The notes beneath the pieces are model-generated. The model was not told the DNA's origin and ran no database searches. It saw only the letters and a program-made list of their open reading frames with translations. The translations under genes were made by a program, and so were the position numbers. A DNA stretch of 64,000 bases from Entomortierella parvispora (lineage: Eukaryota > Mortierellomycota > Mortierellomycetes > Mortierellales > Mortierellaceae), in contig OY752147.1 in NCBI GenBank assembly GCA_963573315.1, positions 930,001-994,000 on the forward strand. Direction: 5' to 3'. Position 1 is the stretch's first letter. The number at the start of each line of letters is the position of its first letter. Below are positions 51,860 to 61,600 of this stretch, piece by piece.

Positions 51860-52968
51860 GAATCAAATTCGAAAGACACACCTTCGACGGAAACAGCTGC
51901 AAGGCGGGCTTTCTTGACAGGACAATCACCAGCAAAGTGATTCTTTCCACCACAGTAAAGACAGAGCTTGTTGTCGCGACGACGTTGTTTCTCTTCAGCG
52001 GTGATGTGCTTGACACGCACAGTATCAAGATCCATATCAGTTGAGGAGGAGGCAGCGGCAGAGGAGGTCGCGGCTGGGGTAGTGGATCTTCGGGACCAAG
52101 AGTTGTTCGAGTGGTGAGCTCGAGTGCCAAAACGCTGATCGCGCGCACGCGAGACATGGTTTTGGTACGCAGTGGAGGCAGCAGCCTGGGCGTCACGGAG
52201 GGTCTTGAGGTTGTGCATCTGAGCTGTCAACAGGGATTTGACATCGGATGACAGACCATCCTTGAAACGGGCAAGAAGAGCAACCTCGTTCCAACCGGAT
52301 TGAGAGGCTAGAGGCTGGAACTTGGCGATGTACTCCGAGACTGTGCCGTTCTGGCGGAGACGGATGAGTCGATTGTTGATATCATCGGCGTGAAGGTGGT
52401 TACCATAGAGGTCGTTGAGGAGGTCGGCAAAGAGTTCCCAGTCAGACAAGTAACCTTCGGTATCTTGGGCGCGGCCGATGACGTACGGGGCAAAGAACTC
52501 TGCGGGAAGGCCTTCCATTGACTGTAAGGCCAGATTAATCTTGTCGACGTCAGTTCTGAAAGATCTGGGATGTCTCGAGAACACGGTGTTGAGTTGCGAC
52601 ATGAACTGGTTCAGCGACATGCCATTGGGATCACCCTTGAACTTGGTCGTGAGGGCGTTCGGGACTGGAACGTTGAGACCACGCTGAGCCAATTGGGCAA
52701 GGATCTCTTGGACTTGGAGTTGATATTCTTGTTGGCGGGTTTGGTTCTCGGCGAGGGTCTGGATAGCCTCTTGGACAACAGAGGCGGACGAAGTGTTCGA
52801 TGTGGCCTCGGCCATGGCAGTCATCTGCTGTTGCAGAACTTCTACCTGTTGCATGGTAGCTTGCAGATGCTGGAGGACAACTTGGGGATTAACGTCTGAG
52901 TTCTCAGCTTGCTCGGCGATGTGGTGCAGGGTGTAGATACCCTGCTGGTCGTGTTGGTTGTGGTCCAT
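51841..52968 (-). CDS. gag: Family A Gag, uninterrupted copy (375 aa)
   Basis: The start is ATG 52968 (MDHNQHDQQGIYTLHH). A Gln-rich coiled-coil N-terminus is followed by the capsid-like region and the CCHC knuckle CLYCGGKNHFAGDC near residue 345; the stop TAG is at 51841. The stop codon sits inside the left arm of a stem-loop that follows the slippery site. This is the reference for the split Gag of copy A1. Confidence 0.93.
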   Translation of the reverse strand: MDHNQHDQQGIYTLHHIAEQAENSDVNPQVVLQHLQATMQQVEVLQQQMTAMAEATSNTSSASVVQEAIQTLAENQTRQQEYQLQVQEILAQLAQRGLNVPVPNALTTKFKGDPNGMSLNQFMSQLNTVFSRHPRSFRTDVDKINLALQSMEGLPAEFFAPYVIGRAQDTEGYLSDWELFADLLNDLYGNHLHADDINNRLIRLRQNGTVSEYIAKFQPLASQSGWNEVALLARFKDGLSSDVKSLLTAQMHNLKTLRDAQAAASTAYQNHVSRARDQRFGTRAHHSNNSWSRRSTTPAATSSAAASSSTDMDLDTVRVKHITAEEKQRRRDNKLCLYCGGKNHFAGDCPVKKARLAAVSVEGVSFEFDSENESA

Positions 52969-53315
52969 GGTAGCGAAAACGGAGAGGGAACAAGTGGACG
53001 AGGGTCGTTTTCAGCGGATTTTGATAACAGAAATGTGGAAAAATAAGCTTTTTTAAAGATTTCCTGTGCGCGAGCAATGCAAGTTTTCGCGGGCCAAGGA
53101 GAGCAGGAAATGCGCAAGAAGAAGAACGGTGGAGAAACAAGAAGTCGACCAGTTTACTTTTATCGACGCGAATGACCCCGGACGGTGGATTGCGGACAGT
53201 AACCCTGGGACAGGTGAACTATTACTAAAAGGGAGTTGCTGCAAAATGGAAGCAGCAAGAGTGGAGGAGTGTGTCTGGAAGGAAAGCGAGAAGGCAGGAT
53301 GTGTTGAGTCTGCAA
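52969..53315 (-). promoter_or_regulatory. A3 leader with candidate self-primer binding site
   Basis: In element sense the bases right after the 5' LTR are TTGCAGACTC (53315-53306). They are complementary to AGTCTGCAA at 53383-53375 in the LTR, about 35 bases after TATATAAA. There is no TGG-type tRNA site at the junction. Confidence 0.65.
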
Positions 53316-53767
53316 TGTCACGGTCAGACAAGGCAGGAACAAGAAGGTGAAGGAAAGGTGTGGTTTATTGTGAATTGCAGACTGAGGAACAAAGCAAGAG
53401 GACAGGGGGGTTTATATACTAGAGAGTGATGAAGGCCTGGACCCAGGCCTACGTTGAGTCAGAGATGACACGAAAGAGTAGGATACATATCCGGGCAGGT
53501 ACTAATCATAAGCCGGACCTATGAGTAGGGTCCGGGATGGCAACATAGATGAAGGAGAACGAGATGGAGGTCCTGATAGGTGCGGCTGAGAGATACGTAC
53601 TAAGGGTAGCTATAGCCCTAGGTCCAGAACCTGGACGCCAGGGGTACTCGTCGGAGATCAGAGGACAAGCCAATGAGTGCGGATACAGATCCTAGGTTCG
53701 CGATCCTAGACCAGAGGTACAAGAGACGCGTACTTCGTACGATCTGAGTCTGCGACGTTTCGTGACA
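53316..53767 (-). repeat. Family A 5' LTR (copy A3)
   Basis: 452 bp; flank CCAAT at 53768-53772 in family D integrase. Confidence 0.95.
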
Positions 53768-55899
53768 CCAATTCCGAATAAAGAGACTATCGCGGTCATG
53801 ACCACTTTATACGACATCTTCACGCTCATCGGTTTCCCTCGAATCCTTCAATCTGACAATGGTAAAGAGTTCGTTAGCAAGATCATGAATGAGATGACTA
53901 AGACTTTTCAAGTGCAGCATCGTCTTGTCACCCCATATCATCCTCGTGGTAACGGAGTCGCTGAGAATCATGTCAAAACGGCATGTAACATCATTCGCAA
54001 AGAGTGCCAAGATCAGAAAGACAAGTGGGCACAGTGTGGTGTAGTGGATCCAGGTCCCAGATCCACGCGAGCGAGATAGAGAGAGTTATTTTTAGTATTT
54101 AGTTATTTTTTTATTTTTGTTCCTGTTTTCTGTTTTCTATAAAAAAGGGAGCAAAGTCCACTTTGCTCCTGGTTGCCTTTTCCCCTTACGATTCCCTCCT
54201 GTACCTTGTTGATCACCAGAACACCTCCCTTCTGCTCGTATCTGTCTCGCAGTTACCCTTGGCGTTGCTGCAATATTCAACCCCATCAGCCTTTGGACGC
54301 CGTTGCAATATACGAATCCCTGGGCCTTGACTGTTCCCTGGATATCCCCCAGACCTTTTGTGTTCCCTTGATCCTCCCTGCCCACTCTCGCAACATATCC
54401 ATCCGTGTGCCAGCCCTCCTTGATCAAGTCCTGTACCGCCCTCCGAGCGCTCCGTAGGATCACCTGGACCCTCGCCTATCCGATATCAATTGGCCATTTG
54501 CGAGGTACACTTACGATGTCATATCTCTTCTGAGTGGACCTGTTATGATCTTGGCAACCCACCCTGAGGCCTTCATTGGTGCTTGGGGACCAACCATCCT
54601 CCTCGTTATATCTCGGAGTCTCCTCTGAACCCTCAGTTAGGCGACCTTGTCCCCTTTCCCAGATAGAATCTCCTTTGCCTTGCTTTACTGACTAGATCCC
54701 ATCCCATCCCCTGTGTTGTTATTAGTATAGTATAGTCGCCGTCGTGCTCTTAGCCTTGTAGTCTTTGTTCTCCTGTTTGGAACCCGTTAGGACCTGCCTG
54801 CTCTTCGGTATGTGGTCCTTGGTTTTCATCCAGTTCGTTCTACTTATCTTTTGATCCCTTTGCTGACTCTCTCTCCTTCCTGTTTATCTCCAGTACTATC
54901 TCCTTGAGACTGTATCTGATCATACAACAGCGTTGTGCCTGATCCCTGTGGCCCTGAGAGCAAAGTCCCTATCAACTGTAAGCGACGATTTTTGTTAGTC
55001 ATCTTTCTTCTCGTTATCAATTTCGCTTCCAGCTCATTGCTGACCTTAGACTATACTTACATTAGACAACATCACAACAGCATGCGCCGAGGGCTCAGCT
55101 CGCTATGAATACCAAGGTCGCTGCGCTTCACAACTCTTCACCTTACTCGTTATTCTTTGCACGTCAAGCCAATGGTGTTAGCAAATATCCAGTCGACAAA
55201 GAGGGAAACTTATCCCAGGAGGAGCTCTTTAAGCGCTTCGATTACATGAACGAAGTTGTCTTTCCAGCTATTGAGACCAGAGTCAAAACGTATCAACGCC
55301 GAAAGGCTGATGAATTTAATCGGATGGTGCTGCTCAATGAGTTTGCGGATGGTGCGAAGGTTATGTCCTTGGACCCAATCAAGGGTGATAAACTTGCAGC
55401 TAGATATGAAGGACCCTACACTGTTGTGCGTAAAACCACAGGTGGATCGTACATCTTAAAAGATGGAACGGGTGAAGAATTAGGCCGTGGGTTTGCCCCT
55501 TCTCAGCTAAAGTTAGTCTTAGACGACTTTGAAGAGACTAACGTTTACGAAGTGGAAAAAATTCTCGATCACAGGGAACAGCCTGGGGAGGGAGTAGAGT
55601 ACCTGGTTAAATGGAAGGGATTTGAGAAGGTCCGAGATCGAACCTGGGAACCTCCAGAAAGCTTTAATGAGAGGACATGCATTACAGACTACTGGAAGAG
55701 TCGCAATCGTCCAGAAGTGCAGTCCTCGATGCAGAACTCGATTGATTCTCGCCAGACAGCAGGGAAGCGCAAGAGGACGGTTAATGAGCAAGAGTCTAGC
55801 TCAGAACAGCGTGACAATGACCCCATTGTCAAGAACAATATTACCAATGAGGATCAGAAACGGACATCGAAACGAACGCGTAGAAGTCCAAGAAAATGA
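53768..55899 (+). CDS. pol: Family D pol, integrase core end and chromodomain (split by solo LTR)
   Basis: Two pieces, 53768-54034 and 55081-55899, join in frame once the family B LTR and one ACAG are removed (KDKWAQ then HAPRAQLAMNTK). Present are the second integrase Asp (LQSDNGKEFVS), the Glu (HPRGNGVAENHVK), a GPY/F-like region (YEGPYTVVRK) and a chromodomain (YEVEKILDHREQ, YLVKWKGFEKV). A Lys/Arg-rich tail (KRTSKRTRRSPRK) ends at 55899. The first Asp and the zinc finger are in the other half at 28.8 kb, so neither half can make integrase. Confidence 0.88.
54035..55076 (+). repeat. Family B solo LTR 3 in family D
   Basis: 1,042 bp with 4-bp duplication ACAG (54031-54034 and 55077-55080). 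Because the base after ACAG differs between the two sides, this copy fixes the duplication length at 4 bp. Confidence 0.95.
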
Positions 55900-56409
55900 T
55901 CTAGGATAGCCTATGATCAATGATCACCATGAGCAGCAGCTTGAGCAGAGAAAATGCCACTGCAAATTCCGGCCGGAACCTAACACAGCTCAGATCATGA
56001 ACAACTGACCATACCAAGCAGATGCTATGGATGTATCTTTAGTCGTGTTGAGTGCAATGAGAAAGGATGCACGCGTATGATGAATACAGACATGAGTGAA
56101 GACCTCATTTTCAAAAGTGTGAATGAGAGGGATTGTTTACGTTTAACCCTCTGATCAACGATGAGGACCTTTTCCCACTGGGTTTTGTCTTCAACCAGGG
56201 TTTTTTGATTTTTACCTGGTAGTGATCACCTTATTCATGTAAGGTCTCTAGACCTTGACCATGATTATATTTTTTAGTTTGTTTTTCTTATTTATATGTT
56301 TTATTTTTTTTATAATCACGGTCGAACTACGCACATGCACCTTAGTTGAGAGAAGCCCCCAAACATACCTCAGTTCCCCCGGTTTTCAACCTCCCCCATG
56401 GGAGGGAGT
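55900..56409 (+). other. Family D 3' untranslated stretch
   Basis: No coding potential seen. It contains an AT-rich run at about 56255-56320 and ends in a purine tract (gggagggagt) just before the LTR. Confidence 0.6.
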
Positions 56410-56594
56410 TGTGGTATATTTGGGAGAATATCCTAGTTAAGACTTGCTGGGGGGTCCTAGTACCCTTTAATAAACTACACGGTACAAGCCACCTCGCTCT
56501 GGTAAACCTCTCCCTTAAAAGAGAGAACCAGAGTGGGGCTGGTTTGCTCCTTCTTCTTCGTCCCGTTACCTTTCCAGTAAGTCAAAATATTTCA
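56410..56594 (+). repeat. Family D 3' LTR, about 185 bp
   Basis: TGTGGTATATTTGGG...AAAATATTTCA, with CCCTTTAATAAAC inside. Its last 135 bp are repeated in inverse orientation at 8785-8919. Confidence 0.75.
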
Positions 56595-56687
56595 GATCCT
56601 AGGTTCGCGAACCTAGACCAGAGAGAGATACAAGAGACGCGTACTTCGTACGATCTGAGTCTGCGACGTTTCGTGACACCGTCGTGC
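56595..56687 (-). repeat. Family A LTR fragment (about 93 bp)
   Basis: Matches the last part of the LTR as written at 53675-53767, with several differences including an extra gaga. The rest of the LTR is absent. Confidence 0.85.
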
Positions 56688-57014
56688 TTTAGCCTTGTAG
56701 TCTTTGTTCTCCTGTTTGGATCTCGTTAGGACCTGCCTGCTCTTTGGTATGTGGTCCTTGGTTTTCATCCAGTTCGTTCCGCTTATCTTTTGATCCCTTT
56801 GCTGACTCTCTCCTCTTCCTGTTTATCTCCAGTACCATCTCCTTGAGACCGTATCTGATCATACAACAGCGTTGTGCCTGATCCCTGTGGCCCCGAGAGC
56901 GAAGTCCCTATCAGTTGTAAGCGACGATTCTTGTTAGTCATCTTTCTTTTGTTATCAATTTCGCTTCCAGCTCATTGCTGACTATAGACTATACTTACAT
57001 TAGACAACATCACA
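56688..57014 (+). repeat. Family B LTR, 3' fragment, diverged
   Basis: Begins ccgtcgtgctttagcc inside the LTR and ends CATCACA at 57014. It has more substitutions than the other B LTRs and is an older copy. It truncates the host-derived sequence at 57015. Confidence 0.9.
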
Positions 57015-57625
57015 ACAGTGGAACTGATGGTGCGGAAGGTGCAAAGGGTGGCGGCGACCGGATTACCCGCCGTAGCACAATTTTGAGACAGTCAAAGGAC
57101 AGTATGTTCAACAGAACCAGCGACATGCACTAGTGCAATGACACGCGTGAGAGTCGGCGGAGGTTGGCAGTGCGTGTTGACACGACGACGATCTTGCTTT
57201 GCAAAATATGGGCAAGCCTGCAGTGATGGCCTGAGTCGTCGGTGGCATAGTCTTTCAAGCCAAAAGCAGGTTGTCGGGTACGGCTCATTGTGTCGGTAAT
57301 GAAGGCGGAGGACAAAATGACTTGCTCTTGTGATGACGAGCTCGAGATGGTATTGAAGAACTTCAGGGTCTTTTGCACATTCTCATTCCGTGCAGGAGCA
57401 CAACTTCCATCAGGCATAAGAATGTTCACGCGTTGTTAGCTTCGTCCTTGGAGACAGTCGGCAGCTCGCCTTGTTTTTAAAACTACCGCTCGCAGTGCCT
57501 TTTGAATCGGCGCCTGTAACATTCAAAAGCTGTACTTACATGTCCATGTACATGTCCATATGATGACTACCGACGTCACCACCAAGCCATTCATAGGCAT
57601 GTCCCGTAGTCGTTTCCATGGTATG
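57015..57625 (-). pseudogene. Broken paralogue of the 5 kb host fragment
   Basis: The minus strand from about 57335 to 57018 matches 4983-5305 (MSRTRQPAFGLKDYAT... against MSRTRQPAFSLKDYAS...). Upstream the frame continues (NILMPDGSCAPARNENVQ) but meets an in-frame TAA near 57437 before QRVNILMPDG. Further upstream is a possible first exon from ATG 57619 (METTTGHAYEWLGGDVGS, then a His/Met-rich end HHMDMYMDM) followed by a perfect donor GTAAGT. No acceptor of normal spacing keeps the whole frame open. The other end is cut by the family B LTR. The function is unknown; the His/Met cluster hints at metal binding but is weak evidence. Confidence 0.45.
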
Positions 57626-58699
57626 AATTCGAAAAGAAAATTGATGCATACTGTTCGCTCCTTTTGCGGGTGATTTTCCAAAAAGCTGTTTTCGTGACAC
57701 TTGGTCTACTGACAAGGAATGATATACAGGATAGCACGACTGACGCGGACACTGGAGCGCCTAACAGTACGAGAAATGTCCTCGCTTCAACGGGCACATT
57801 CATCTTTGCACATTACGGCTTGTGCGAAGAGGAGTGCCGAATCTCATACCGAAGAGGAAAGGAATTTCGCTAGGCCATTGAGGACCTCACAGAGCAATCA
57901 ATGGATGCGCTGTTGACATGTGGACTGCTTTCTGGTTTTGACAGGTGTCAGAAACATCGGATGCGAAGTTTATAGTGCGACTGCCAATTTGCCACGATCG
58001 CACCAATAGAGCTGGGACAGCATTTGGGCCCCAACCGTGAGGGTTCTCACTCGCTACTTTGACAGGCTCCCGTGAAAGAAACCGTTCTCCCTTGAATAAG
58101 TATTGAAGCTACTCTGCACTTATGAACTGGTTCTTTGATTACTAACGTGAAAAAGGTAAACGTTCATAGCCAAAGGCTTTTTGGAAATTGATAGTCACTG
58201 AAGCTGCAAGCTCTCCTGCCAACTCCACTTCATTGAATCATCCTGGACATGCCTGTTTGCCCCTCGATATCTCTTCTTTCCAGGGAGCTGTCAACAATGT
58301 GAAAGCCACCATTCAAGTCGTTTACAACGGCGGGGACAGCCTCCCTATACCAATGCTCGGATGTTGTTCTTGTCATGAGTGCGACTGGTTTTGATCAATC
58401 TAAGTGCCTGAATGACAATGGTGGATCGCCCTCGACCTCTGGAACCCCACCTACTCCTACCAGTTCTGCAGGCCTAGTCTCAATTCCAACAAAGAGTGCT
58501 ACACTTGCGATTCTTGCGTTCGTCTTGGCGATGAGCTTGTGTGTCTGAGCCTGTTCAACCTGTGCAAATGAATAAAGATCCGCTGTGACGGTTTTAGTAA
58601 CCTCTATATATTGAACTAAGATAGCATAGAGATGCTTCGCACGCAATCATCTTTATCCTACCCCACATCCTTTTACCGCACCCTTACCTGCCCACACAC
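57626..58699. other. Intergenic, no clear gene
   Basis: Short frames on both strands, none with a recognisable domain or paired splice sites. The last part (about 58570-58699) precedes the Ssk1-like gene and is probably its promoter and leader; it has pyrimidine-rich stretches and no obvious TATA box. Confidence 0.45.
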
Positions 58700-61600
58700 A
58701 TGAATCTTGAGGCTCCCGAGAGAGATGTCAGTAAAAGCTCAACATCACATCGCGTCAACGGCATTGCCGATTTAGATGCTACTCAATCAGAGAAGCAATC
58801 ATCATCTGCGCCTCTGCCACCTTCAGCAGCCTCAGCAACAATTCACGCAGAGAGCTCAAACAATGGGAATCTTGCAGGACACAGCACCCGCGCCGGGCGC
58901 TTTAAAGTCAGGGACAGACCTGTACAGCTCATCAGGAACATGCACGCCAACTATTTCACCCGACCTCAGCAGTCCCTTGAATCCGAATGCAAAAGCGACT
59001 CCAGCTCATTGAAAACTCTCAAATCGATTAGGCACAATGCGTTGGCATATGGGATGACCATCTCTGTCACAGGGTGTGCACTTCTTCTAGTTCTTAGAAA
59101 GGGATATGCCCGCTCTAGCCAAAGCTACGGGGACCTAGGATTGATGATCCAAATTGCATACCAAGGCATCTTTGCTGCCACTTGTTCGGTTCAATGGTGG
59201 CGACGGATATCTTTCTTGAGCAGCGATGAGAGCAAGGCGAGCGTAGACGTCGTAAATGGGACCACGTGCAAACGCAAGGGTAGTGTTGACACAGAAAACA
59301 TGGATATAAGGGAAGGTTTTGAGCCAGTAGTGCCGTCGTCAACGTCACTCAATGCCTCTAGCCCACCGGCAAATCTATCGACCTTAGTGGGTTCTAAGCT
59401 CACAGGCACACCTCTTTCATGCTGGGTCATGGGCTACGGTTTGCTTGGTCTCTATAGCCTGGCACCAACCCTTGCTATCTCAGGGGAAGCCTCTTCACAT
59501 CTCTTGGACCCTCTCTTGGCCCTTGCCACGCTATCCCCGTTGATGGTAGGGTCTCTCATTATAGCCTTGGATTATATTACGAACATCATCATTCTAGATG
59601 AAAACCGCTATGCTGCAGAAAAAGAAGAGCTATTGGATCGACATGCGACAACACTGGACGCCTTCAGAGATGAGAATCTCTTAAAAAAAAACATCCTCTT
59701 AGAAACCGTGGGGAAGGAAGTCCAAGATGCCGCCACGTTGGCTATTGAAACGCTACGCCAAATGACACCCACGAGTTTATTCCCGCCAAGCGTTTCTCGC
59801 GAACAGCTAAGCCCTTGCACCCTACCTATACCAATTACCACGGTGCTGGGCTTCTTTACCACAATGCGCCATCTCCAGTACATCTCCAGGAATATGCAAC
59901 GACTCTCACGAGTGATGTTCACAGAATATGTGCAAGGTATCGTCGAGAAAACGTCGCCCCATTACCACCGCGGAGAAAACAAATTTGATGTGGGAGAATT
60001 CGTACAGAGTTTGGGAGATCTAGTTTCGGCGGACGCTTCTCTCAAAGGAGTCGAATTTGTTATATATCATTCGGAGTACGACTTGAACCATGTGCCTATC
60101 AAAGGAAGCGAAGAGTCATGGCGACACGCTTTGATCAACGTAAGTGCACTTTGATCTTTGCTTTTTTTGTACCCTTTGATGGTCCAACTGCTTACTTCTA
60201 TTTTGCTCTCGAATCTAGTTAATCAAAAGCATTATCGACTCCGCAAAGTTTGGATCGACTGTCGAACTCTGCCTCGTTATATTTGCAGTACCACAAACAG
60301 AAAACGACAAGGACAAGGTCGTTGTTAGCTTTGAGATCACTTATCGACCTAATCGTTCCTCAGCCTCGACTGAAGACGATCTTGCCCAGCTTAATGCTCT
60401 GCTGGCATCGAAGCTAGTGCGAGCTATGGGCGGGGAGCTGGAGATTGAGCAGCTAGAGGACCGAGGAAGGAGATTCATCGTGTCTGTTGAGGTGGAGATG
60501 AGTCACGCCTCCTCAGAGGATAAGGCTGGTACGCAGAAAACTATCGACGAGCAGTATCGAACTATTCACCCCTTGGATGCGACAAAAGCCGAAGGATCGT
60601 TGGATACACATCAAGGCCAGGAAACTCTTCAGCGCATTGAAAATATGCAAACGTGTCATCCAGTGCACGAATCTCAGCAATTTTTTCAGCATCACATAAG
60701 GACGCCCTTGATTGCCACCTCGCCGTCCCCTTCTTCACCTCCACCAAGACGAACTGGTGCTGGCATCCCAAGTTCAAAGGTCTCTGCAGAGCCAACCGTA
60801 TCAGAGCTGATAAAGTTTAGTCGCAAACTCTCAGGACTTAAGGTCAGCCTCCTGGCGAAAGAGCGCTCGGTATTTGCTGTTCGACTCTCAGGATATTTGA
60901 GGGTGTGGGGCATTCAGTTTTCGAGAATAACAATTCAGGAAGGAGGCGGGACCCTGGTAGAGACAGAAAACCTGGAAGGGGTTCCGTTGGATGAACCTCA
61001 AAACCCGGGGGGGGCAAAGCGTACTGGCTCATCTGCCTCGCTAAACAACAAACAACTGACCGCATCCCAGACCAAGGAGGCCTCTTCTTCGACTTCGAAG
61101 TCTCCAGGAGGTCCCGCTTTTGTCATGATCGACGATGATATCAAAACTCTCAGCCAGCAAATCTTGAAACTTCAGCATTCGAACCAACCATCAACTCCGG
61201 GTAACCCCAGGCGATCGACCCATCGACGCCACAAATCCATATCGTCCATTCAACATACAAGCATTATCTATTTCACAAGCTTGCCTACGTTCAAGCAAGC
61301 GAGGGATACAATAATGTTCATCCTTGGGACTCAGATACCAGGAATTGCGTACAGTATATCGCACACAATGTCTGGAGGGACATTCCACCACGGCCCTCTG
61401 CCATATATTCTTGTTCTTCCGAAACCGGCAGGTCCTCGTCGAGTTCTCACGGCTATACACACGGCTATAAATGTGCCTGTCCTGGATCAATCTTACAGCC
61501 CTATCGCCACAGCCCCGACCTCACCGGCACCATTGATGCGGCATTTTAGTGAGGAAATCAACCCACTTGATCGAGATCAGATCGTGTATGATCCAGTATC

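Larger units (their letters stand above)
42581..53767 (-). mobile_element. Ty3/Gypsy family A, copy A3, with nested family F element
   Basis: A complete family A element: 3' LTR 42581-43032, pol, gag, leader, 5' LTR 53316-53767. The LTRs look identical by eye. A young family F element (45260-50436) interrupts pol; otherwise gag and pol are open throughout. The right flank CCAAT (53768) is family D sequence; the left flank GTAGG is in the zinc-finger gene. The flanks do not match, although CCAAT matches the flank of copy A2. Confidence 0.92.
53768..56594 (+). mobile_element. Family D, 3' third, with its LTR
   Basis: This continues family D from the exact point where the minus-strand part at 28810 stops, sharing CCAAT. 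It holds the integrase core, C-terminal region, chromodomain, an untranslated stretch (55900-56409) and the 3' LTR (56410-56594). A family B solo LTR interrupts it at 54035-55076. Confidence 0.85.
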
